NCBI RefSeq assembly: GCF_031755915.1 | Contig: NC_083390.1 | Coordinates: forward strand, 22,312,501 to 22,376,500 | DNA from: Ziziphus jujuba | Lineage: Eukaryota > Streptophyta > Magnoliopsida > Rosales > Rhamnaceae | Reading direction: 5' to 3' | DNA: 64,000 bases | In this document: in pieces, positions 1 to 13,100 of the stretch | How positions within the stretch are numbered: position 1 is the first letter of the stretch | Layout: the number at the start of each line of letters is the position of its first letter | Translations under genes and position numbers: made by a program | The notes under the pieces: model-generated | Seen by the model: the letters and a program-made list of their open reading frames with translations, nothing else | Databases searched by the model: none | Told to the model about the DNA's origin: nothing

Positions 1-2556
1 ATATATATAAATAACCGGTACAAAGGAAGGGCATCTTCATTTTTCCACAACTAAAATGGGCCCAAATTCCATACTACTTTATTCGGATTTTAGGAAACAT
101 TTTCTCCCAGCTCAAGGAATCGTTCTCCATGGACTCAGATCAATTGGAGGGGTCATAAAGAATCTTTTTGATTTGATTTGATAATGGTATGTTTCCATTG
201 GAATGCTCCATACGTCATATTACCATGAACCACATTTTTATAACTCTATTTATAAATTATTAAATTTGTTACCTTGTTGAAAAGACTAAAATATCTAGGT
301 TTATCTGTTCTATGAATCTCGACTGTTAGTCTAAATTCTTTGCTTATAACTTTTTCTTAGATGTCCAGCCCAAAAAAACAAAAAAAAAAAAAAAAAAAAC
401 TTTTTGTTTGATGATGATTTGAGGGGTTGCCAGACCTCGTTCGCATGTTCTTATTAGTTTTTATGTTCTGTGATTGACCACCCATTTTAGCAAGACTAAA
501 TTTTAAAATTTTAAAAGTCAATTATAAATATAAGTCAACAATGAAATGGGAGGAAAAGAAAAAAATTTAAAAGTTGCAACTTGTAACTTATTTATTAGGG
601 GTATATATCGAATATTGAATTTTCTCTAATAAAAGTTTCCAAAATACTCCTTTTACTTATATATTACCACAAAAAAAAAAAAAAAACATAAACAAAAACT
701 AATTTTCCTTTATTTACAAATACGTGAAAAAGCAAATATTTTAACAAGGTAAGAGGAAGAACTTCAGTGCTTATTTTTGCAAGTACTAAGTGGTGGATAA
801 ATGGAGTTTCTCATTTACAAGTACAAAATTTATTAGTCTCCTTGTAGAAGATATTATTGAAAAATAAAAAAGAATAAAAAAACTTTGTTTTTTGTAAGTA
901 AACCCGGCTGGCGTGAAACTGTTTTAAAAAAACTTTTATAGTTACCAACGCACATGGTTCCTGATAAAAAAGAAACTCTCTTTTTCTTTTTCTTTTTTTT
1001 ATAAAAAAAAAATATTTTTAATTTAAATCAACTGGGAGGTCAGTCCGTCAGTCACTTTGACAATAAGCCTAATAGAGGTCCCTCGCTCGGCCGCTCTTCT
1101 TACAGTCACCGACCACGTTCGTAAAATCCGCACCGTCCAAACAAAAAGCAAAACAACACGCGTCACCATCAGAAGGCGAGATTTCGTGTGGTAATACACC
1201 AGCACATCTCTGACGCTGAGACTCGACCGGTTTGATATTTTAGATATTTTTGATTTAAAAAAATAAATAAAAATTAAAAAACCTTCCCTTAGCCAATGGG
1301 TTGGGTGTTAATACCGATGAAATTTCTCGCGGGAGGCACCGCCTGCGTGAGGCAATAAAATATTAAAACACCCACAAAAAAAAAATAATAATAATAATAA
1401 TAAATTAATTATAAAAATAAAAGTGGAGCTGAGAAGCAGAAGAGGAGAGTCTCTCTCTCTCTTGCAGGTCTTTGCTCTCTTTTCCTACTCTCTCTCTCTT
1501 TCATAGTCACTTTCTTTCTCTTCTATATTTAATTAATATATTTTTTCTTATCTTTTCATTTAAATTGTTGTGAGATTCTCTTTCTCTCTCCTCTTTTCTG
1601 GGTTGGTTGTTCTATAAATTGCGCACAGCTCCTCTTTGCTTGGCTTCTTTTCTTTGTCTTGCGTTTAAACCTTGGCCCAAAATTTTGTTCTTTTTCCTTC
1701 TTTTTTAAAATTTTATTTTTCTTTTATTTTTTTTGTTTTTTGGGTTTTCCTTGTTTCTGATTAGCACGGTTTTTGAAAAGAGAGAGAGTATTCCTCTGGA
1801 GGAGTTATTAGCTGTACAGTTAAATCTTAAGGTAATTTCTTTTTTCTTTTTAAATTTTCCGATTTCGTTGTATACCAATCTTCTGCTTTTATTTTTATTT
1901 TTATTTTTTTGAATTTTAGTCGTTTGAACCTTGGTTTTAGCTCGCGTTTTGTTCCTAGATCTGTTTTCTTCTTCTTTTTTTTTTTTTTTTTGGGTTGGAA
2001 TTTTCTTGTTTGGCAATTTTTTTTTTTTGGGGTTTTAAAAGTAAATATTTTTTTATTTTGGAATTGTTATGCAACGTCCAGATCTGAGAAGAAACTGAAT
2101 GGTATTCAGCAGAATTTGAGATAAGTTTTAAGAAACTTTTCATAATTTTTGGCAAACATAGAAGTTTTTCAGTTACATAATAATTTTTTTTTTTTTTTTG
2201 GTTTTTTGGGGGGTCTCTCTTGGTTCGTTTTGGTTTTAGTTAGATCCATCTACATAGCTGTAATAGTATTTTAGATTTTTTTATAGAAATAAAAATAATA
2301 ATAATAATATATATTTTTTTATATGTGGTTTCCAATTGTGAAGCTGTCAACAATGTCAGCTGGCAATTGTTTGACCAGATCTTTGATCTCGAAACTGTTC
2401 TCAATAGTATTTGTGAACACGTTTAGGATCTGTTAGAAACTTAAATTAAATAATAATAATAATAAAACAAAGGTTGAATATTTTTTCTGATCCAACGACT
2501 AATTTGGGTAAATTATATGTGCTTATGATAGAGGGTATTTTTGGTCCATTTGAGAA
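1..2556 (+). promoter_or_regulatory. Intergenic DNA, promoter and leader of the first gene
   Basis: No protein-coding gene is supported here. About 1-1400 is AT-rich intergenic DNA with poly-A tracts and a less AT-rich patch at about 1030-1230. A TATA-like stretch lies near 1409-1422. It is followed at 1440-1520 by CT-rich DNA typical of a plant transcription start and 5' leader. A possible 5' UTR intron begins near 1831 (AAG/GTAATT). It could end near 2079 (CAG before ATCTGAG) or near 2427, so the spliced leader is uncertain. The short reading frames here are low-complexity Lys/Asn or Phe runs and were not called. Confidence 0.5.
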
Positions 2557-3511
2557 ATGAATCAGTGTGGGATCCAACAGAACGTCTTCTCTGTTTGTGA
2601 AGAGATGAGAAGCTCTTCCATGGACCGAAGGGATCCGGTGGTTTGCCCCAAACCTCGCCGTTTGGGCCTCCTTAATTCCGCCGTCCACGACCACCCTATC
2701 CGATCCTTTAGGTGGCATATCAGGTAATTTTCTCCCTCTTTCCTTCCTTTTTTTTTTTTTTCGTATTCCTCAAATATGTTGGTTTTATTAAATTTTTGGA
2801 AGATGGGTTTTGTTTTAATTATTTTGTTAATTGAATTTTTAGCCACCAAGCGGAGCCGTGTGATTCAAGAGCCCGGTCTGAACTTTTGGATATCATCCTC
2901 ACGAAGGTACTACGCTCCTTGCCGGCTTTTCTTGTTGTTTTCTAATGTGTGTGGTATCTAAGCGGTCGATTCGCGAGTAAATTAGTGAAAAAATCCCCAA
3001 AAATATTTTTTTTTTTTTTTTAAATTCGTTTACAATCCGTGGGTCATTTGGAAAAAAATATAATTCGTTATTGACACCCTGAAACCATGTGGGTGCAGTT
3101 AATTTGGATTTTTTATTTTTTATTCTATTATTTTGTGGTTGTTACTGATATTTGTGGTTTGTGTAATATTTGCAGGGTGGATATGGAGTGGAAGTGGAAC
3201 AATCTTCATGCACCACCCAAATAGCCTCGTCGCCCCCATTTTTCTGCGGGTCACCGCCGAGCAGAGTAGCTAACCCATTGATTCAGGATGCTCGATTTGG
3301 GGATGAGAAGGCCGCCCCATTCTCGCCGCTGTCTCCGATCCCGCATCCGAACGGTATTTCGTCGGCATCGCCGTCGGCGGCAGCGGCCTCCTCCGCAAGG
3401 AAAGGAGGCTGCGTTCGGGCCAATTTTGGGAACAAGCCGGCGGTGAGGATTGAGGGGTTCGATTGTCTTGACAGGGATAGGCGGAATTGCAGCATCCCTG
3501 CCCTGGCATGA
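2557..3511 (+). CDS. Plant-specific uncharacterised protein, three exons (At5g16110/At3g02555-like)
   Basis: Coding exons are 2557-2723, 2843-2906 and 3176-3511, all joined at GT-AG sites, giving about 188 residues. The protein starts MNQCGIQQNVFSVCEEM. It continues with a basic segment (RRDPVVCPKPRR), then GGYGVEVEQSSCTTQ at the start of exon 3, a Pro/Ser-rich segment (SPPFFCGSPPSRVANPL), and a Cys- and Arg-containing C-terminus ending CSIPALA. I recognise this as the conserved plant family represented in Arabidopsis by At5g16110 and At3g02555; the assignment is from memory. No catalytic domain, signal peptide or membrane segment is visible, and the function is unknown. ATG 2557 is preferred because the residues after it fit the family; in-frame ATGs at 2605 and 2620 are alternatives. 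A polyadenylation-like AATAAA lies near 3768. Confidence 0.8.
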
Positions 3512-4405
3512 GATAAAGAGTCCTTCATCCCAAGTCGAGCCACCAAAAAAAAAAAAAAGTACATAGGAAAGCAAAAATTAAGCTAAAAGTTTCACTAGAA
3601 AAAGAAAGGAAAGAAAAAATCCACAACAATCTTCATAGCATGAGAGGAATTTTGGAAATTCTCAAGGTGAGGAAAAGAGAAGAAGATCCTTTTGGCTGTG
3701 TAAATATGTTTCAAAGGGGTTTTCTGTAAATTTAATGTTGTCCTTTGTAAATGAGTTGCTTAACCCAAAATAAATGGAGTTTATTAGGTTTGGTGTCTGT
3801 AGGTGAGTGAGAGAAAAGAGAGAGATGTTAGTAGGTGTGTGTTTGGGTTGTGAGGAGTCTCATTTTAGTCTTTTACCACCCCCAATCTTTGTATTTGTAA
3901 AGTGTAAGAAAAAAGGGGTGGAAATTTTAAGTTGTATTTATGAGTTTGGGTGTTTATAAGGCTGTCAATTAGCGGCTTGTGAAAGGGAAATATGTACAAA
4001 AATTGAAGTTGCTGTTGAGTCTAAAAAAAGCTCTAGAAGTTTTACACTTGTATATACACCATTTGTTTTACTCGTCTCTCTTTGGTTTTTTCGCACTTGG
4101 CACTTTGATTTTCGTTTCTTCTTTTTAAAATCTTAATAATGCGAAAGTTGGAGCCTCATGATGATTGTATGGGAGAGAGAGTTGCCTATTCGTCACGCTA
4201 ATTTGTTGAATCTGCCACGTTTTGGGGGGTTTGAGATGTATGATGAAAAATCGGACGGTTATGATTATGTATGTAAGAAGGTTTAAACTTTGAATCATTA
4301 ATATTTAGAATCCATTAGCGTGTATCTATATATATATATGTATATATATGTATGTATAGCTTTTTCTTTTTGGTTTTATGAATCACAGTTTTCAAGCAAA
4401 AAAAA

Positions 4406-4436
<31 letters not shown>

Positions 4437-4620
4437 AAGCGATTGTGGGAATGGGTCATCCCTCTGATTTGCTTTCTCTTGGAAATGCCTTTATTCCCTA
4501 TGAGAGTGAGATATGAGAATTGTTCTATCTTTGTCGTAATTTCGTGGCTGGAGCGAAAAGTATGGACTTTGTTTCTGAAAAAGTTGTTCTAGCTAGAGAA
4601 AATGGTTTTTCTTTGAAAAA

Positions 4621-4651
<31 letters not shown>

Positions 4652-5342
4652 CACACCATGAGAGCGTTTTCTTGCACAAAATGTTGCACTTTCTGTGATA
4701 AAATATTGCCAAGGCTTGTGAATGATCCGTTAGTCTAAATCTAATGTGTAAATCAGCTTTTCCTTTTACTTTGAAGAAACTTTTTCAGTTTCGACCTAAA
4801 AGAAACTTTCAATTCCTTTGATCTGGCCTTGTACATGGTTTTTGAGAGAGAGAACCTGTTCATTCATCGCCTAACGTATCATCTTTTTTATGCTTCAAAA
4901 AGAAATTGATCAAATTATATTTATTTGATTGTGGCAGTTAGTAGTTATGCAGCAAATAAAACTGCACCCCAAAATGTTTACCAAACTGCTTTTCATTAAT
5001 TAGTAGGTAAATCTACTGTCTGCAAATATTGAATACGTCAACAAGGGTAAAAAAGGTATTTTATTACGATATAAGCATATTGATTTAAATTGGAAAAACA
5101 CAATGATATAAACATAGAAAACAATATGTTACAGCACCAAAATACTAACTAAAAATATTTACCAAATTACAGTGTTAATAACTTAAATATTGTTAACAAG
5201 CCCCTTAAATTGAAAAGGTAATTCAGTTAAATATTATTACACAATTTATTATATTATAATAAATAAATTAGGTAAATTAACAGTATTCAATAAAAAATAT
5301 ATGTATACAATTATACTATGGTGGAAAATGTCGCCTAGTTTT

Positions 5343-5374
<32 letters not shown>

Positions 5375-7838
5375 TAATGGTTATTGATAAAAACTAATTG
5401 GTTATAGATTTTTTTATTTTTTTTAATCAACACTACATTTAGGGATGAAGGATTTCAATAAGTCAAGGATGAAAGATTTCAATAAGTTAAGATTTAAAGT
5501 TTGGATCTTTAGATTTATTTCATTTATTTATCATCATTGATAATCATCAATTATATTTTTATAACAATTATTAATTGGAAACATTTATATTTTTATTATT
5601 TTTTAATATTAAACATTTAATATGGAAAAGTGAAATTTTCAATAATAGTGAATTAATTAATTATATCACTTACAAATTGCAGTGATGCTCTACCATTGAA
5701 AGTGAAAGATAGAATTTTTCTGTTTGAAATTAACATCCCATACTGTCAAACGGTACAACGAATACTTATCTAACTCAAATTGTAAATTTTATAACTCAGA
5801 AATAGCTAACGCACACATTCTTCCAAAAGAGTAATAGGATTTTTGAGCAATAATATCACTTGCGAATTTTCTAATAAAATATTAGCATATATGGATGGTA
5901 AAATCACTTTACTGAGTTCGTTAATTGAATTCACCTAACATTGTGGATTTTTGGACCAACTGCAAAGACGGAAAGTAAAATTACCCAATTGCATGAGGAT
6001 TTTGTCAAGTCGGTCGATGCCCATCAACTTGCACCTTTTTAGAACTTAGCTCGTGAGAGGTCGACCGTACAGCCTACTTTCAACCACTTTGATTTCTTTC
6101 CTTCTCAGCAAGCAAGTGGTGGGGATTAGTAATCTGATTTTGTTAATTAGAATGTATTTATATGATTAAGATTATGCCCTTTTTAACTTTTAAAATAATT
6201 ATAATTTTATTTAGTATACTTTTGTGCAACTCTCTTTGGCATAACATTTACTAAATTAGATTTTCACTTTATCTATTCGATGTAATTAAAGACTACATAA
6301 CATAAAATGAAATACAAAATGAGTAATACATTATTATGTAACAATTTTTATGCCATTTGTACGTTTTAGTTTAAGAAATCAGATGTAAAAGGAAAAATAA
6401 ATAAATAAAATTATATATTTAATTAGTCATAAATTAGACCCTTGACAATATTTGAAAATTTTGAATAAAGATTAATTAATTAGATGGTAATATAAATTAA
6501 AGTTTTGCTTTTTGTCACTTGTGATAATTATCATAAATGAAACTATGATTGATATTACAACTGCTCATTTATTGTATTAATTTATTGTTTAAAAAAATTA
6601 ATTAAAGTAAATATTAGAGAATAACTATTTGAATAGTCAACTAACAAATGAGATTCACTAACAATAATTATCAATAATAAAAAATAACATTTTACTATAT
6701 ATTAGAAAACAGAAAAGAACAACAAGAGAGATGAAACTAATCAAGAGTGCGAACACCAATATAGTGTAGCTCAAAGAAAATATAGACATATATGTGTTTT
6801 CTAAAGTTTGATTTATTGTAAACGATTGTTTAATGTTTTGTTATGTAGACTTAGTAAGTTAGTATAGAATAATTATCTCATAATATATTTTAATTTTATA
6901 AAATTAAAATATAATATAAATAAATCAAAATAAAGTGTAAGTAATCATTTTAGTGGACTGATTTAGTGTAGATCAAGGATTTATTTACAATAACAAGGGA
7001 GTTTATGTCATCTATCCTAATTATGTTTTGCGAATATTTTTATTAAATTTCAAAATCTTGGGAGTCATAAGTCGGCAGGTATTTTTTTCTTCTATTATTT
7101 ATTATGTTAGGCAGTATCAATTTGCAATACATTTATAAACTAAAGGTCTGCAATTAAGAATAGTGAAAATTTTACGGAGACGAATAATTCAATATTTATC
7201 AACTTGTTGGAACCGTCAAGAGTCAATAACTGACAGCACAAAATTATTGAAACCCCTACTGTTATCTTCCACCATTTGCCAAAAAATCCAACGAGGAAAA
7301 CCCATATTTGACCTCTACTTCTCCACATGGCAGCACTCAATTGGACCTTCACCATATTACTTTAACAATGCTGTCACTGTATCACATAGAGTGCATTCAA
7401 TAGAACCACGTACATGATGGTGGTCCAAAATCAAGTGGCCAAAATGACTCACAGTGTCAACCACTTGCCCTTTGAAAATAATAAAAGCAACATACATGTT
7501 ACTTGGCCTCTCTTGGTGAATCTAAGGCCAAGGTTATGTTTATATTTTATCTATAAAATATACATACACATATATGTGGTCGAAACAAGACAAAGAAGAA
7601 GGCACGTGAATGAGGTTCATAAAATCTGTAATTGCACGCATCACCAAGCCACTCCAAATTCCCAACAACTGGCTTTTACCAGGTTGTATTTGCTCTTGTT
7701 TTGCCGTCTCATTCACGAAGTTTCTCTTCTTACCCAAAACCAAACCATAAATATAGCTTCAAACTAGCAATTTTTCTTCCTTAAAAAGAAAAAAGCGTAT
7801 TCATTTTTATTTTTTTGGGGCTCTTTTTCCCACTAGAA
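3512..7838. other. 3' UTR and AT-rich intergenic DNA
   Basis: The first part is the 3' UTR of the upstream gene, to roughly 3.8-4.1 kb. The rest is AT-rich DNA with several (TA)n runs and no supported gene. A short near-duplication (about 25 bp, GGATGAA.GATTTCAATAAGT) lies at 5442-5495. The last few hundred bases are the promoter of the next gene, with a TATA-like ATAAATATAG at 7746-7755, about 90 bp before its start codon. Confidence 0.5.
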
Positions 7839-8258
7839 ATGAAGAGGCAAAGTAATGCGGAAAGGAAGGGCCTGAAGTTTGAAGGTACAACAATGGCTAG
7901 CAAGAAGGCAAAGAGAGAGGTACTAGTTGAGCAAGGCAAAGAAGATATATTGGGAAAAGTGATGGAGGAGAGAAGGGCCGGTGGAGATCTTCATCATCAA
8001 CATCATCACCATCATCATAATCATAATCATCAAATGGGTATGAAGGTGGGTGAGAATGTGATGGTTTGGGAGGAGAATTACTGGCCCTGGATGAGCGGAT
8101 CAATGGTGGTGGATGAGCAAATGTCATGGGGCTCCATTTGGCTACCCAGTTGGGATGTGGAATTTATGGGTGAAGCTTGTAATGCTTTGTTCTCCGATGT
8201 TTTTTGTGATGATGATATTTGGGGTATTAGAGGAATCAAGGAAGCTCCAAACCCATAA
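7839..8258 (+). CDS. Small His-rich, Trp-rich protein of unknown function
   Basis: A single open exon encodes 139 residues from ATG 7839. The frame is open for a few codons upstream, but there is no earlier ATG. The N-terminus is basic (residues 1-46, with a KKAKR cluster at 22-26 that could act in nuclear import). A His/Asn run follows at about 52-66. The C-terminal half is rich in Trp and acidic residues (WEENYWPWM, WGSIWLPSWDVEF, DDDIWGIRGI). No transmembrane segment, signal peptide or named domain is visible. A TATA-like box stands just upstream and the 3' flank is pyrimidine-rich. I do not recognise the family with confidence. The composition would fit a small nuclear or regulatory protein, but that is inference only. 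Confidence 0.6.
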   Translation: MKRQSNAERKGLKFEGTTMASKKAKREVLVEQGKEDILGKVMEERRAGGDLHHQHHHHHHNHNHQMGMKVGENVMVWEENYWPWMSGSMVVDEQMSWGSIWLPSWDVEFMGEACNALFSDVFCDDDIWGIRGIKEAPNP

Positions 8259-9129
8259 AGAAAAAAAAGGAAAAAAAACCCAAGAAAAAGAGAAACATTG
8301 AAGATTAGTCATGCAATTTTTTTTTGTTTTTTTGTTTTTTTTCTCTCTAGTGATGTACATATGAAGGTTCAGGTTTAAGATAGGGTAATTTGGGATTATG
8401 TCCAATCTGGCCTGCTTTAACTTGGGCCATCATGGTCGTGCAATATGTTTTTTTTTTTTCTTTTTCCGGGTAAATGGTCGTTCAATATGTTAGGTTTTTT
8501 AATTTACAATTATCATATTCTGCTAGTATTAGCACAAGTTTTATTTCATGGGCAGAGAATAATGTATTGTAAGTTTGTGAAAATGATAATTTGAGGATAT
8601 ATAAGGTTTCCATAATCCATTCCCTGAAGTGGGGTCAGACTCAAAGCGAATTTTAGATTCGCAGCCATTTGCATATTTCTTATCCGTCTAGTTTGTGAAA
8701 GCTGTCAATTGTGGTTTAAATTACTGCTTGGGAGGGTGCACAACTAGCAGCCACAGGTAATGTCAGAGACACTTCAGCATTAAAGTCTTCTTCTTCTTCC
8801 TCTTTTTGTTTTTTTGTTTTTTTTGTTTTTTTGGGTAAAGTCCTATTTCCTTAAAGAAATATTCGGAATCTTTTTTTTTTTTTTTTTCTTTTTTTAAACA
8901 AATGTCTTCAATTTCGAGTCTCCTTGTTCCAGTGTCGAACTCTCTAAGCATGTCACAAGGTTCAAAAAAAAAAAAAAATTCTATACATGTTGCATGTATA
9001 TATATATATATATATATTTTGTAATTCTATGCAATTTTTTTTCCCTAAAATAATTGTATTAAATTACAAAACTGATCTATATCCTTCTTGCAAGGGCAAA
9101 AAAAGGAGATCTAGGCCAAAAAGAACAAT
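8259..9129. other. Intergenic DNA between the small gene and the copia element
   Basis: Contains the 3' UTR of the His-rich gene, T-rich tracts near 8320-8340 and 8865-8890, and a (TA)n microsatellite at about 8997-9017. No gene is supported. Confidence 0.5.
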
Positions 9130-9134
9130 GCTAA

Positions 9135-9648
9135 TGTTGGAAAAATATCATATATGAATATATATAAATACATATGGACAATTTAATACAAAATAAATAA
9201 AAATAAATATAAAATAAATAAAACATTTTAGAATCTGTAGCTCTTTAAAATTGATCTGCTTTCTAGAAAGGTTGATCGAAGTCTGTGTGATATCATAGTG
9301 TTCTTAAGACATTTTACGCCCACCGGTGCAGGAGTTTTGTAGCGAACATCTCCTAGGATACAACGGCTGCAAAAGCTTTCAGATTCAGCATTTCTGAAAC
9401 TTTTCTCTTCGAACTCTCTGTGTACCTTCACTTTATCACTGTTTTTTTTTTTTTTCAAAAATAAAAATTGAAAAGAATGTTAGAGTATATGTAACCTTCA
9501 AACTCTCACCAAGGAGTTATTCTCCCGTAAAATTCTCTCCCACTATTATCAAAAATATTATTTGATTTAAATAAAAATTATTATAACAAAACTTAACAAC
9601 CGAAAACCCAAATCATTCACACTTGTGGGCCTAGGCCCAACTCTAACA
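9135..9648 (-). repeat. 3' LTR of the copia element (full-length reading)
   Basis: On the minus strand the repeat starts TGTTAGAG at 9648, immediately after the purine tract GTGGGGGAT, and ends CCAACA at 9135. That gives 514 bp with TGTT/AACA termini. Only 9144-9381 has a counterpart at the right end of the element. An alternative limit exists: TGTTAGAG also occurs on the plus strand at 9478-9485, forming an 8-bp inverted pair with 9641-9648, so a 171-bp LTR cannot be excluded. Confidence 0.6.
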
Positions 9649-9657
9649 ATCCCCCAC
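9649..9657 (-). other. Polypurine tract of the copia element
   Basis: The minus strand reads GTGGGGGAT immediately before the LTR start TGTTAGAG. This is the expected place and composition for the plus-strand primer of a copia element. Confidence 0.7.
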
Positions 9658-10196
9658 ATGAATGATTTGATTTAAAAATACAAACATGACTAGTGGTAAA
9701 GCTCTACAGTCGGAACCTACATAAGATAAGTAGATGTTACTCTTTGAACCTTCCCTTGAGTGACTACATTTTCTTTACTGACTTATGGTAGAAGCGATAT
9801 CTTTGAACTATTTCGTCTTTTGTGTAAATGACAACATAGCCCACACATGATTCCTTTCTGGTACACTTCAGTTCTCACTGTTGTGTTCATTTTGGCCCTG
9901 AACACCTCCCTGGTTCTGCAATAGTTTCTAAAGAATTGTGCCCTAAACAATTATCCTTTGAAGCGGCCACTCTTCTCTTGCACATAGGTGATTCCTATTT
10001 CTTATATAATCAGCATACCTATGCATAGATTACTAAACACACACTTATAGTAATCATTAAAAGCATACTTTTATGCTTAACCTCTTTCTATCACTGTTTC
10101 ATCATAGGAATGGACAGATGATTAATCCTCCACAGTGATCCATACTAGTCTTTATAATTGAGTTGTCCCATTGAACCTAGATCTTGGGATCTCCAG

Positions 10197-13100
10197 TCAA
10201 CTGGGTTGGGTTTCCATCGTATTGACTTTATTCACGGGCTTCAATTCCATTCTTCTCGATGACTTCTCAACTAGTTCTCTATTTAAACTTTTGGTTAGCG
10301 GATCTGCAATGTTATTTTTTGACTTCATATAGTCTATTGAGATAACTCCAGTTGAGATTAATTGTCTAATGGAATTGTGTCTACAACGAATGTGTCTAGA
10401 CTTTCCATTATATATAATATTCTGTGCCCTGCCAATCGCAGATTGACTATCACAATGTAAACTTATTGCTGGCACAGGTTTAGGCCACCTCAGAATGTCT
10501 TCTAAAAATTGGCGTAGCCATTCTGCCTCTTCACCACATTTATCTAGAGCAATAAACTCGGATTCCATAGTGGATCTAGCTATCACAGTTTATTTCGAGG
10601 ACTTCCATGTCACAGCTGCACCTGCTAATGTGAATACATAGCCATTAGTGGATTTCGAATCCTTTATATCTGATATCCAATTTGCATCACTGTATCCTTC
10701 TAATACAGTAGGATATCTTATATAGTGCAGTCCGTATTCACGAGTATATCGTAGATATCTTAGTACTCTAACGATCCCTTTCCAATGATCTTCATTTGGA
10801 TTACTCGTGTATCTACTTAGTCTACTTATTGCGTAGGCTAAGTCTGGTCTGATACAACTCATCAAGTACATGAGACTTCCAATCATCCTAGCATATTCTA
10901 CTTGAGATACACCTTCTTCTTTATTTTAGGATAAGTGTAAACTCATATCTATGGGTGTTCTGGCTATACTAGTATCATTATTACTAAACTTAGCTAGTAT
11001 TTTATCTACATAATGAGTTTGACTAAGAATGATTCCATTCGAAGTTCTCGTGATTTTCATATCTAAAATCACATCTGCAAGCCACATATCTTTCATGTCA
11101 AATTTAGAATTTAACATGGCTTTTGTAGTTCAGACTATATTGTCGTCACTACCTACTATGAGTATGTCATCTACATACAAACATAGAATAACATATCCAT
11201 TATTTGTATCTTTTACATAGATACACTTGTCACATTCATTTATTTTGAACCCATCTTTTAGCATGGCATTATCAAATTTTTGATGCCATTGCTTTGGAGT
11301 TTGTTTAAGTCCATATAAGGATTTTACCAATCTACAGACTTTCCTTTCTTGTCCTGGAGCAGTAAAACCCTCAGGTTGCTCCATGTAGATCTCTTTCTCT
11401 AGATCTCTATTCAGAAAGGCTGTTTTCACATCCATTTGATGTACTGCAAGATCCCGCAATACTGCGATTGCCAGTACCATCCTTATGGAATTTATCCTCG
11501 TTACTGGAGAATAAGTGTCACAATAATCAAGGCCTTTTTTTTGCTTGTATCCCTTAATTACGAGCCTTGTCTTGTATTTATCTATTGTTCTATCTGCTTT
11601 CATCTTCCTTTTAAAAATCCATTTGTAACCCAAAGGTTTACAACCTGGAGGAAGATCTACCAACTCCCAAGTGTGATTCTGCAGGATGAAATCAATTTCA
11701 CTTTTAACCGCTTCTTTCCATAAATTCCCTTCAGGAGAATTTATGGCCTCTTGGAAGCTTTGAGGTTCACTTTCTAGCATATAAGTAAGAAAATCCGGAC
11801 CGTAGGAATTTTCCGTTCTTATTCTCTTGCTACTTCTAAGCTCAACCTTAGTTTCTTGTTCTTGATCACTATCATGATTATCATCATCCATAGTATCATA
11901 AGTTCGTTTAGACGTACTCGGTCCTTCTTCCACTTTATATGGAAAAATGTGTTCGAAAAATGATGCATTTCTCGATTCTATTATTGTGTTCTTGTGTATA
12001 TCAGAAATTTCTGACCTATACACGAGAAACCGATATGCACTATTATTCTGTGCATATCTTATGAAGATGCAATCAATAGTTTTGGGACCTATCTTCACCT
12101 TCTTAGGTGTAGGTACAACTACTTTAGCTAGACACCCCCACACTCGTAAATATTTGTAGGAGGGTTGTCTTCCCTTCCATACTTCATAGGGTGTCTTTAC
12201 CTTATCTTTCCGAGGCACCTTATTTAAAAGGTCATTTGCCGACAAAATGGCTTTCCCCCACAAGTTCTGAGGTAGTCCAAAACTTATCAACATTGCATTC
12301 ATCATTTCTTTCAAGGTTCTATTTTTCCGTTCAGCCACACCATTTGATTGTGGAGAATATGGTGGAGTAACTTCATGTATTATGCCATGTTGAGCACAAT
12401 ACTCTCCGAAAGGAGTTACATACTCTCCACCATGATCACTTCTGATCACTTTAACTTTCCTGTTAAGTTGATTCTCAACTTCTGTTTTATAGAGAATAAA
12501 TTTCTCTATAGCCTCATCCTTGCTTTTAAGCAAGTATACATAGCAGTATTTCGTGCTATCATCAATAAAGATGATAAAATACTTATTACCACCTCTAGTC
12601 GGTGCGAATTTTAAATCACATATATCACTATGTATTAAATCCAAAGGTTCGTTATTTCTATCAATTGTTTAATATGATGACTTCGTTAATTTTGCTTCCA
12701 CACAAGTTTCACACTTATGATTGGAATCAATTTCAAATGTGGGAATATAATTTAAGTTAATTAATCTCCGCAGAGAATTAAAATTAACATGTCCTAGTCT
12801 ACCATGCCATAAATTGGAAGACTCAAGCAAGTAAACAGAAGAACTACTAGCTTTATTCATTTCTTTAGGCTTTACAGTCATTACATTCAGTTTAAATAAA
12901 CCATTGACTACATAGCCCTTTCCCACAAACATACCAAATTTAGACAAAATAACCTTATCTGACTCAAACACTAAGCGAAAATCATGTTTGCTCAGCAGCG
13001 ATCCAGATACCAGATTATTGCGAATGTCTGGAACATACAATATATTATTCAGAGTCAGCTCTTTCCCCGAGGTCATCTTCAAGATTACTTTTCCCTCACC

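Noticed and set aside
1705..2155. Overlapping Lys/Asn-rich open frames on the minus strand
   Set aside because: They are translations of T-rich leader DNA on the other strand, with no ATG context or domain.
3251..3574. Minus-strand open frames over the third exon of the first gene
   Set aside because: Shadows of the conserved plus-strand exon in GC-richer coding DNA.
7163..7767. Plus-strand frames upstream of the His-rich gene
   Set aside because: No domain and they precede a TATA-like box; most likely promoter DNA.
9228..9458. 76-residue minus-strand frame in the left LTR
   Set aside because: Lies inside the LTR and starts in an A-run; no homology recognised.
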